DNA of 5,191 bases. Source: Methanoregula sp. Lineage in GTDB: Archaea; Halobacteriota; Methanomicrobia; Methanomicrobiales; Methanospirillaceae. The stretch spans positions 1 to 5,191 of the forward strand of contig PNBP01000136.1 in NCBI GenBank assembly GCA_003136075.1, read 5' to 3'. Under the pieces are notes generated by a model that did no database searches, was not told where the DNA came from, and saw only the letters and a program-made list of their open reading frames with translations. The stretch's first letter is position 1. Every line of letters starts with the position of its first letter. The translations under genes were made by a program, and so were the position numbers. Below, one piece after another: positions 1-5,074 of the stretch.

Positions 1-709
1 CGCTGATGCTGTAAACGTCCTGAATCGGCAGGCGAAGTGGCTTGTCCGTTGGTTTTGCCGGCTCTTTGAATGTGTCCAGCGAGGTGATGAGTGGAAGTCC
101 CTTGTACCATGGGGTCTCGGGGCTGTTTACCTTGATGTTAATCCCCTGAAGTGCGCTGATCGGGATGAAAAGAGTCTCTTCTGGTTTGTACCCGACCATC
201 TTGATGAGATCCGACATGTCTTTCTTGACTTCGTTGAACCGTTTCTCATCATATTTTACCGCGTCCATTTTGTTGATGGCGATGATGATCTGCGTGATAC
301 CGAGTGTCCTTGCAAGGAAAACATGTTCCTTTGTCTGCTCCATGACACCATCCGGTGCTGCAACAACGAGGATTGCAGCGTCGGCCTGCGATGCACCGGT
401 GATCATGTTCTTGACGAAGTCTCTGTGTCCTGGACAATCTACGACTGTGAAGTAGAATTTCGCCGTATCAAACCGCTTGTGAGCGATATCGATCGTGATA
501 CCTCTTTCACGCTCTTCTTTTAAGTTGTCCATAACCCATGCAAATTCAAAGGTTGCCTTACCCTTGGATTCAGCCTCCTTGCGGTAGCCTTCGATAATGT
601 GTGCAGGTACTGCACCTGTTTCGAACATCATTCTACCAACAGTAGTTGACTTTCCGTGGTCGATGTGTCCGATAACAGCCAGATTCATATGGGGCTTGTC
701 AGATGCCAT
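1..709 (-). CDS. tuf: Translation elongation factor 1-alpha (aEF1A), N-terminal part
   Basis: Partial gene: about 236 codons are visible from the ATG and the reading frame runs off the left edge; the family is usually about 425 residues, so roughly the C-terminal 45% is missing. The product is the GTPase that delivers aminoacyl-tRNA to the ribosome. I translated the minus strand by hand and see the full GTP-binding set: G1 GHIDHGKST (residues 14-22), the switch region with RGITID (69-74), DCPGH (91-95), NKMD (146-149), and an SAL G5 motif near residue 180. The long insert between G1 and switch I marks the archaeal/eukaryotic EF-1alpha type rather than bacterial EF-Tu. The start is supported by a GGAGG site seven bases upstream of the ATG. 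Nothing suggests a broken gene. Confidence 0.97.
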   Translation of the reverse strand, partial: MASDKPHMNLAVIGHIDHGKSTTVGRMMFETGAVPAHIIEGYRKEAESKGKATFEFAWVMDNLKEERERGITIDIAHKRFDTAKFYFTVVDCPGHRDFVKNMITGASQADAAILVVAAPDGVMEQTKEHVFLARTLGITQIIIAINKMDAVKYDEKRFNEVKKDMSDLIKMVGYKPEETLFIPISALQGINIKVNSPETPWYKGLPLITSLDTFKEPAKPTDKPLRLPIQDVYSIS

Positions 710-716
710 TAAAGTT

Positions 717-721
717 CCTCC
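717..721 (-). promoter_or_regulatory. Strong ribosome binding site of tuf
   Basis: On the minus strand this reads GGAGG, followed by seven bases and then the tuf ATG (709-707). It is the clearest Shine-Dalgarno site in the window and fixes the EF-1alpha start. Confidence 0.85.
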
Positions 722-730
722 AAATATGGG

Positions 731-748
731 GACTGTCCGCTTACAGTC
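731..748 (-). other. Hairpin in the predicted 5' leader of tuf
   Basis: A perfect six-base inverted repeat, GACTGT (731-736) and ACAGTC (743-748), separated by six bases. If transcription starts about 25 bases downstream of the TATA box near 786, the hairpin lies within the tuf mRNA leader and ends nine bases before the GGAGG site. It leaves the ribosome binding site free. A role in mRNA stability or translation is inference. Confidence 0.45.
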
Positions 749-781
749 AGTGTATGCGAGTATACCATATATGAGAGCCAT

Positions 782-792
782 CTATATAAATT
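782..792 (-). promoter_or_regulatory. TATA box, probable tuf promoter
   Basis: The minus strand reads AATTTATATAG, a good archaeal TATA box, with transcription expected near 757-762 and a leader of about 50 bases before tuf. Because TATATAAA also reads well on the plus strand, the same element could drive the divergent small gene starting at 853 or 874. A second AT-rich palindrome, CATATATG, sits at 766-773, so the two directions may instead use separate elements. Confidence 0.55.
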
Positions 793-873
793 ATTTTGAT
801 TGGGAGGACCGTTTTTACAGGTGAAAAAACTGCATCGATATTCTCTTATCTGATGTTTGAATATCTTCTCATC

Positions 874-1170
874 ATGAAGACACTGCAGTTTCAGCGGGAT
901 GAGAAGAAAAGCCGGGTTATGGTAGATTGCGCGGAGGGGAATGTCTCGGTGTACAGCCACTGTGCCTACTGCAAGCATTGTATTGGAATTCGTGTCGGGA
1001 AACGACTGGCGCCCACACCACAGGTCCAGGCACTTGCAGATGTCCGGAGGGGCAGTGCAGAGGATGATGTGCTGATGAATGCAGCAATGATGTTTAACAC
1101 TCTTGTACGGGATGGCAGTGCTGTAGAATGCGATGACGACGCAAATGAAGGGTTTCGCAAACTTTTTTAA
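874..1170 (+). CDS. Small protein with a CxxCxxC cluster, unknown function
   Basis: A 98-residue protein that I do not recognise. Its first part is charged and probably beta-rich, followed by C19 and the motif HCAYCKHCIGI, giving C30-x2-C33-x2-C36 with flanking H29 and H35. This looks like a metal site, either zinc or an iron-sulfur cluster with C19 as fourth ligand. The C-terminal half is mixed and ends in an acidic stretch, ECDDDANEG. No signal peptide or membrane segment is seen, so it is probably cytosolic. The start is uncertain: ATG 874 gives MKTLQFQRDE, ATG 853 adds MFEYLLI, and a TTG at 796 would lie upstream of the likely transcript start. None has a good ribosome binding site. It is transcribed away from tuf and converges on the sulfite reductase-like gene with only 14 bases between the stops. 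A real gene is likely, given the motif and fit between neighbours. Confidence 0.7.
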   Translation: MKTLQFQRDEKKSRVMVDCAEGNVSVYSHCAYCKHCIGIRVGKRLAPTPQVQALADVRRGSAEDDVLMNAAMMFNTLVRDGSAVECDDDANEGFRKLF

Positions 1171-1179
1171 AAATAGTTG

Positions 1180-1194
1180 TTTTTTTACTTTTTT
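1180..1194 (+). terminator. Poly-T terminator of the small Cys-cluster gene
   Basis: A T7 run (1180-1186) and a T6 run (1189-1194) follow the plus-strand stop at 1170, as in archaeal poly-T terminators. The runs overlap the 3' end of the convergent gene, whose final lysine codons and stop create them. On the minus strand only a T5 run (1173-1169) is available, a weaker signal. Confidence 0.5.
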
Positions 1195-2051
1195 GCTGCA
1201 ATCTGCTGTTTGATATCCTCACGGAAGGTTTCAAATTGCAGATCATCCATCTGTTCAGAAAGGAGCCTGCCGCTCCATGCGCGCCGGTACACCCAGTTTA
1301 CGATCTTTTCCACAACAAATACGACCATATCTTCGTTATCAATAGTGATAAGTTCCCGCGCGATATGCGGATGGCGCCCGCGTCGTCCTCCTACAAGGAT
1401 CAGGTAATGGCGGTGTTCGGCTTTGAGCAGATCAAACGGGCAGGACTGAACGCACACTCCGCACTGGACACAGGTGGCTTCATTCAGGACGGATATGCCG
1501 TTTCTGATGATGATCGCATTCTCTTTACAGTACTTGACACAGGTCCCGCAACCCGTGCATTGCCCGGTAATCCGGAGAGGGCGTATCCTGCCGATAATAC
1601 CAATCTCGTTGAGCATAGGACTGGTACAGGCATTCGGGCAGCCGGATATCGCAATACGGATCTTCACCGGCATTTCCTTGCCAAACAGTTTTTGATCAAT
1701 TTTATGCGCGAGACTTGCGGTATCGATATTGGCAAATTTGCACCGTTCAATGCCTGGGCATGCGATTACGTTGACAATTTCATCGCGTTCAGATCCAATC
1801 GGTGTCCCGTTTTTTGCAAGCGCTTTTTCCAGTGTCTTGAGCTTGGATGGACTAACATGGGGAATTTCGATTGTCTGGCGGGAGGTGCAGTGAACAAAAC
1901 CATGTCCATATTTTTTTGCGATCCGGGTAATCCCCCGCATCTGTTCCACGGTGGCAATGCCCGCGGGAAGGCGTATGCGGACGGTACAGAAATTTGCATC
2001 CCTCTCCGTGATGACGCCACCCCGCATGTGCACGCCAAAATCAATTTTCAT
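1185..2051 (-). CDS. Siroheme sulfite/nitrite reductase-like protein with two 4Fe-4S ferredoxin clusters (Dsr-LP type)
   Basis: A complete 288-residue protein. An N-terminal ferredoxin-like half domain (about 10-90) contains TSRQTIEI (56-63), the usual site of a siroheme/substrate-binding arginine. The siroheme-4Fe-4S ligands follow: C98-x5-C104 (CPGIERC) and C138-x3-C142 (CPNAC). Then come two ferredoxin motifs, C165/C168/C171/C175 and C194/C197/C200/C204. A C-terminal segment with VGGRRGRHPHIAREL (220-234) closes the siroheme domain. This order matches DsrA/DsrB and AsrC-type reductases, but the protein is short and single-copy, like the dissimilatory sulfite reductase-like proteins of methanogens. 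It is expected to be a cytosolic electron-transfer enzyme; its substrate (sulfite, nitrite or other) cannot be read from sequence. It lacks the F420-dehydrogenase part of Fsr. No dsrB, dsrC or electron-donor gene adjoins it. It appears to have its own promoter and a nearly leaderless mRNA. Confidence 0.88.
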   Translation of the reverse strand: MKIDFGVHMRGGVITERDANFCTVRIRLPAGIATVEQMRGITRIAKKYGHGFVHCTSRQTIEIPHVSPSKLKTLEKALAKNGTPIGSERDEIVNVIACPGIERCKFANIDTASLAHKIDQKLFGKEMPVKIRIAISGCPNACTSPMLNEIGIIGRIRPLRITGQCTGCGTCVKYCKENAIIIRNGISVLNEATCVQCGVCVQSCPFDLLKAEHRHYLILVGGRRGRHPHIARELITIDNEDMVVFVVEKIVNWVYRRAWSGRLLSEQMDDLQFETFREDIKQQIAAKK

Positions 2052-2075
2052 CGAATAGTAGTGCGAGGAGACCGA

Positions 2076-2083
2076 TTATAAAA
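2076..2083 (-). promoter_or_regulatory. TATA box of the sulfite reductase-like gene
   Basis: The minus strand reads TTTTATAA with its centre about 28 bases upstream of the ATG at 2051. Archaeal transcription normally begins some 25-27 bases from the TATA centre, so the mRNA should start at or within a few bases of the start codon. No Shine-Dalgarno sequence lies before the ATG, which fits leaderless translation. Confidence 0.55.
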
Positions 2084-2153
2084 TATGGTATACGGGACCA
2101 AAAAGTGGAAATGAATTAATGTCTGCAAATTAGTATTCACCGGCCCTGTAATG

Positions 2154-2159
2154 AAAAAA
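2154..2159 (-). terminator. Poly-T terminator after cobS
   Basis: On the minus strand, 21 bases past the cobS stop, the sequence CTTATTTTTTCATT contains a T6 run. It would separate cobZ-cobS from the downstream sulfite reductase-like gene, which has its own TATA box. No strong hairpin precedes it, as is usual in archaea. Confidence 0.4.
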
Positions 2160-2180
2160 TAAGAGACGGTTTTTCCTGCA

Positions 2181-2891
2181 TTACACAAGTGCCAAAGCAA
2201 TAATGACACACGCCCGGGTAATCTCGTTCGCTGCCCCGGCGACATCGCCGTTGACGCCGCCAAATAGTCTTTGTGAGAGTATCAGCAGGACCAGCGGACA
2301 GACAATCATGACAATTCCTGCGATTGCCAGAGCGAACGGTTTAACGGGCAGGAAAATGAGTGGGATGCACAGGAGCAATGAATAGAAGGGAAATATCGGG
2401 CGGGAAAACCCGTGGAGATAACTGTGGATTCCGTCCCTGAATGGTGGTCCGTATGCAGTTAAAAAAGACATGGAAAATTTCGCACAGACTTCACCGATAA
2501 TGATCGCAGCCACGATGGATGGGAATCCATGGAGTCCGGCAAAGAGAAGAAGCGTGATGACCAGTCCGGTAGCAACTCCCCCAGCGCCAATCTGGCGATC
2601 GGTAAGTGCGTTGATCCGTTTTTCACGACTGCCGTGGGCCATTAACCCGTCGCCAAAATCAAGCAACCCGTCAAAATGATGTGCGCCGGAGATCAGGATC
2701 ACACCTGCGATGGCAACTGCGGCGGCTATTGTACGGTCGGCAATAAAAAATACCGGTATGGCTACAAGGAGACCAATCACGTATCCTGCAATGGGATACA
2801 GGTATGAATGGCGCGCGAACGCTTCAAAATCCTGCGGTTTTCCCAGCGGCAATATGGTCGTAAACTGCAGGAGCGACAGGAGCGGTTTCAT
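2181..2891 (-). CDS. cobS: Adenosylcobinamide-GDP ribazoletransferase (cobalamin synthase)
   Basis: An integral membrane enzyme of 236 residues that joins adenosylcobinamide-GDP to alpha-ribazole (phosphate), releasing GMP: the step that completes the lower ligand of cobalamin. The family motifs are present in order: HHFDGLLDFGDGL (71-83), with the acidic residues typical of metal binding; DRQIGAGGVATG (98-109); and FGGVNGDVAGAANEITR (210-226). Between them are several hydrophobic segments (about 33-52, 56-70, 108-120, 125-135, 168-181, 186-205 and the C-terminus). The length is normal for CobS. The start chosen overlaps the cobZ stop as ATGA, a usual sign of translational coupling; an in-frame ATG two codons upstream (2897) is the alternative, and neither has a clear ribosome binding site. 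CobZ, encoded just upstream, would dephosphorylate the product or its precursor. Confidence 0.93.
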   Translation of the reverse strand: MKPLLSLLQFTTILPLGKPQDFEAFARHSYLYPIAGYVIGLLVAIPVFFIADRTIAAAVAIAGVILISGAHHFDGLLDFGDGLMAHGSREKRINALTDRQIGAGGVATGLVITLLLFAGLHGFPSIVAAIIIGEVCAKFSMSFLTAYGPPFRDGIHSYLHGFSRPIFPFYSLLLCIPLIFLPVKPFALAIAGIVMIVCPLVLLILSQRLFGGVNGDVAGAANEITRACVIIALALV

Positions 2892-3322
2892 ACGCATTCG
2901 CTATACAACCGGGATGTGCACCCGGCAATAAGACCGGCTACCGCATCGTCAAGGAACGGACCGAGCGTCGAGAGGATTCCCGGTTTCTTCTGGTCATATC
3001 TCGTGAATTCAAACCGGGCATAGGTCCCGCCGATACATTCCGCAATCGCCATCCCGATGATCTCATCGCTCAACAAAAAAACCGGATCATCAGCGATCTC
3101 AGAGTTTTTCCGTTTGACATAGAGTTCATCTTCAAGGAGGATTGCCCCAAGAAGCAGGGACGATACATTCGGATCCTTGAGATATTTATAGATTTTACTT
3201 TTTATCTCAAGGGCGGCCTGATCTTCCGGCATCCCATGGGACACATAAAGACCCATTGCCGCATCCACAATGGCATCCAGAGTAATACCATGCTCCTCCA
3301 GCCGTGTTTCAATTTCAAACAT
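2888..3322 (-). CDS. cobZ: Alpha-ribazole phosphatase, archaeal CobZ (PgpA-like family)
   Basis: A 144-residue protein resembling phosphatidylglycerophosphatase A (PgpA) but lacking obvious membrane helices, as expected of archaeal CobZ. CobZ of Methanosarcina mazei is the known non-orthologous replacement of the CobC phosphatase. It removes the 5'-phosphate of alpha-ribazole phosphate or of cobalamin phosphate. Visible family features are LLSDEIIGMAIAECIGGTYARFEF (in part residues 83-106, with D86 and E87) and LGPFLDDAVAGLIAG (120-134), whose paired D125-D126 match the acidic metal site of the PgpA fold. The overlap with cobS supports the cobalamin role over a lipid one. The ATG at 3322 has no site at the normal distance; a GAGGAG lies 20 bases upstream with no standard in-frame start between. 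The gene is unrelated to the Rhodobacter flavohemoprotein also called CobZ. Confidence 0.85.
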   Translation of the reverse strand: MFEIETRLEEHGITLDAIVDAAMGLYVSHGMPEDQAALEIKSKIYKYLKDPNVSSLLLGAILLEDELYVKRKNSEIADDPVFLLSDEIIGMAIAECIGGTYARFEFTRYDQKKPGILSTLGPFLDDAVAGLIAGCTSRLYSECV

Positions 3323-3423
3323 CTGAAAATGTATTGTGGTTACTCCTCTATTAGTTCATTGTGAAGTAAAGCACCGATATGTTCAAACGTCAATGATAAG
3401 AGACTAAAATTACAGGATTGATT
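3323..3423. promoter_or_regulatory. Divergent promoter region between cobZ-cobS and cobT
   Basis: These 101 bases must hold the start signals of both directions. I see no strong TATA box; weak candidates are GATATG (3376-3381) for cobT and TTATCATTG on the minus strand (3399-3391) for cobZ. An imperfect dyad with TTCA-TTG-TGAA at its core lies at 3353-3367 and could be an operator. The region is too short for a cobalamin riboswitch, so any B12 control would probably act through a protein. Confidence 0.4.
3414..3417 (+). promoter_or_regulatory. Ribosome binding site of cobT
   Basis: AGGA lies six bases before the ATG at 3424. It favours that ATG over the in-frame TTG at 3418, which is only one base after the site. 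Confidence 0.5.
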
Positions 3424-4434
3424 ATGGCATTTGTATCAGAAACTCCCGATATCCATTTTACAAAACCGCTTTTTTGTGGTATACTTGGCAATACCCTGAT
3501 ATCCACCGTTCCGGGAATCTCCGGCGCGGGACCGACCCCGGAAAAAACCCTCCTCACTCCGGTACTTGATGCAGAATTTATTACCTGTGGTCAGATCACA
3601 AGCCTGCCCTTCAAACCCAACACGCCGACTGGCTGCCCTACCCCGGCAACAATTACCCGTTCGATGATGGAACTGACGGGTATTTCACCCTTGTTTATCA
3701 ATGCCGGTCTCCGGCATCCCCCGACCGTACCCTGCCTTGATGTGCTTGGGCAGGTGGCAGGAGACCCACGATATGGCGATGCGGTACCGGCAGTAAATGA
3801 CCTGTACATGCGCGGCAGGATGGTGGGGAAATTCTTGTCCTCCATGAGTGATCTGCTTGTCCTTGGTGAATGTGTTCCCGGGGGTACGACAACTGCGCTC
3901 TGTGTTCTTCGTGCGCTGGGATATACTGCAACGGTCAGCAGCAGTTTTGTAAATAATCCGGTAACCTTAAAAGAAGAAATTTGTGATCAGGTACTTGCAC
4001 GGATTAAAAACGAACAGGTAACCAAACCCCTCGATGTTTTACGAGTGACCGGGGATCCCATGATGCCGGTCGCGGCGGGTATTGCAGATTCCTATACCGG
4101 GACACTTGTGCTTGCCGGGGGCACCCAGATGCTTGCGGTCTGTGGGGTGATAAAAGCAATGAATGCCTGTATGCCGATCATTGCGACAACCTCCTATGTC
4201 CGGGATGATCCGACCGCAAACGTCCAGGAAATTGCCCGCCAGGTTGGGGTTACAGTATATTATGTGGATCCGGCATTTGGCGATCTCGGGCATGCAGGTC
4301 TTGCACGGTATTGTATTGGGGAGGTGAAGGAAGGTATGGGTGCCGGTGGTTCAATGTTCCTTGCCTACCTGATGGGACACAGCCCTGAGGAGATCCGACA
4401 AAAGATTCTCGAAACCGTGAACCTCTATGGTTGA
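3424..4434 (+). CDS. cobT: Archaeal nicotinate-nucleotide-dependent phosphoribosyltransferase CobT (TIGR00303/UPF0284 family)
   Basis: A 336-residue soluble enzyme expected to transfer the ribose phosphate of nicotinate mononucleotide to the lower-ligand base, giving an alpha-ribazole-type phosphate. In methanogens the base is usually 5-hydroxybenzimidazole. Recognisable features are the N-terminal FCGILGNT and the proline-rich PGISGAGPTPE, then the family loop GECVPGGTTTA (148-158), LVLAGGTQM (228-236), and the C-terminal KEGMGAGGSMFLA (302-314). E303 in the last motif lies where bacterial CobT has GEGTGA with its catalytic glutamate, so it is a plausible general base; this alignment is my inference. 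The length fits the archaeal family. Start ATG 3424 is supported by AGGA at 3414. The gene is divergent from cobZ-cobS and is followed 36 bases later by guaAa, possibly in one transcript. No truncation is seen. Confidence 0.9.
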   Translation: MAFVSETPDIHFTKPLFCGILGNTLISTVPGISGAGPTPEKTLLTPVLDAEFITCGQITSLPFKPNTPTGCPTPATITRSMMELTGISPLFINAGLRHPPTVPCLDVLGQVAGDPRYGDAVPAVNDLYMRGRMVGKFLSSMSDLLVLGECVPGGTTTALCVLRALGYTATVSSSFVNNPVTLKEEICDQVLARIKNEQVTKPLDVLRVTGDPMMPVAAGIADSYTGTLVLAGGTQMLAVCGVIKAMNACMPIIATTSYVRDDPTANVQEIARQVGVTVYYVDPAFGDLGHAGLARYCIGEVKEGMGAGGSMFLAYLMGHSPEEIRQKILETVNLYG

Positions 4435-4438
4435 TCAG

Positions 4439-4446
4439 CCTTATAG
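4439..4446 (+). promoter_or_regulatory. Possible TATA box for guaAa
   Basis: CCTTATAG lies with its centre about 28 bases before the guaAa ATG, the spacing expected for a leaderless or near-leaderless transcript. Only a weak GAG-type ribosome site (4464-4466) precedes the ATG. Co-transcription from cobT remains equally possible. Confidence 0.25.
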
Positions 4447-4470
4447 TCATCAGATACAAACCTGAGAATA

Positions 4471-5025
4471 ATGCTTCCAATCTACGTGGTCAATAATTTT
4501 GGGCAGTTTAATCATCTCATCCACCGGGCACTGCGGGATCTGGATATCGATGTTGCGATGATCCCAAACACCACTCCACCGGAACAGGTTTTGAGGGGAT
4601 GCCGGGGTATTATTCTTGGGGGTGGACCAACCATCGAGCGGGCAGGGAATGCGTCTGACTACCTGGACCTTGGGCTGCCGGTGCTTGGCATCTGCCTGGG
4701 ACTCCATATTATCGCACAGAAATTTGGTGGTGCAGTTCACCCAGGGAAAAGCGGGGGATATGGGTTTGTTGAAGTGGAAATATCCGATCATGACGAAATC
4801 CTGAAAGGGTATCCTCATACAATTCCCGTTTGGGCATCGCATGCAGATGAAGTGTCTGTCATGCCAAAAGGGTTCAGGGTCCTTGCACATTCTTCCGTCT
4901 GTAGCCATGAAGCAATCGCGCATGAGACAAAGCACATCTACGGGCTCCAGTGGCACCCGGAAGTAAGTCATACGTTTGAGGGCAAACGTGTCTTTGAGAA
5001 TTTTAATGCAATCACTCTTGCATAA
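4471..5025 (+). CDS. guaAa: GMP synthase, glutamine amidotransferase subunit (subunit A)
   Basis: A complete 184-residue class I glutamine amidotransferase. It hydrolyses glutamine and passes ammonia to a separate ATP-pyrophosphatase subunit (GuaAb, not in this window), which converts XMP to GMP. Bacteria usually fuse the two; separate subunits are typical of archaea. The catalytic triad is visible: C75 in GICLGLH (73-79), H162 and E164 in QWHPEVSHTFEG (160-171). Other family marks are IILGGGPTIERAGN (47-60), which holds the oxyanion region, and VWASHADEV (120-128) with H124, a GMP synthase rather than anthranilate or carbamoyl-phosphate synthase signature. The length is normal. The ATG at 4471 begins MLPIYVVNNFGQFNHLI, the usual family opening. 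The gene follows cobT on the same strand and ends before a poly-T terminator. Confidence 0.95.
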   Translation: MLPIYVVNNFGQFNHLIHRALRDLDIDVAMIPNTTPPEQVLRGCRGIILGGGPTIERAGNASDYLDLGLPVLGICLGLHIIAQKFGGAVHPGKSGGYGFVEVEISDHDEILKGYPHTIPVWASHADEVSVMPKGFRVLAHSSVCSHEAIAHETKHIYGLQWHPEVSHTFEGKRVFENFNAITLA

Positions 5026-5040
5026 CCTCAAAGAAGATTA

Positions 5041-5056
5041 TTTTTTTAAAATTTTT
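5041..5056 (+). terminator. Poly-T terminator after guaAa
   Basis: A T7 run (5041-5047) followed by four A and a T5 run (5052-5056), beginning 16 bases after the guaAa stop. This is a typical archaeal U-rich terminator and would end the cobT-guaAa transcript. Confidence 0.6.
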
Positions 5057-5074
5057 CCGCTCTGGAGAAATCAT

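Noticed and set aside
165..523. Small plus-strand frames inside the EF-1alpha gene
   Set aside because: They lie opposite clear GTPase motifs and are shadows of a highly conserved gene.
956..962. GCCACTG, the core of a cobalamin riboswitch B12 box
   Set aside because: It lies inside the coding sequence of the small Cys protein (codons for Ser-His-Cys), far from the cob genes and without the surrounding riboswitch structure.
1236..2081. A 281-codon open frame on the plus strand opposite the sulfite reductase-like gene
   Set aside because: The minus strand carries every siroheme and ferredoxin cysteine motif in order. The plus-strand translation shows no recognisable domain and is a mirror effect of the real gene's codon use.
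2052..2180. A small minus-strand gene between cobS and the sulfite reductase-like gene
   Set aside because: The open frame here mostly overlaps the end of cobS, and the gap is accounted for by a poly-T terminator and a TATA box.
3323..3423. Cobalamin riboswitch between cobZ and cobT
   Set aside because: The 101 bases are too short for this roughly 200-base element and contain no B12 box on either strand.
4450..5031. A 193-codon open frame on the minus strand opposite guaAa
   Set aside because: It overlaps a complete GMP synthase glutaminase with an intact catalytic triad; its translation has no family motifs and no promoter or ribosome site was seen.
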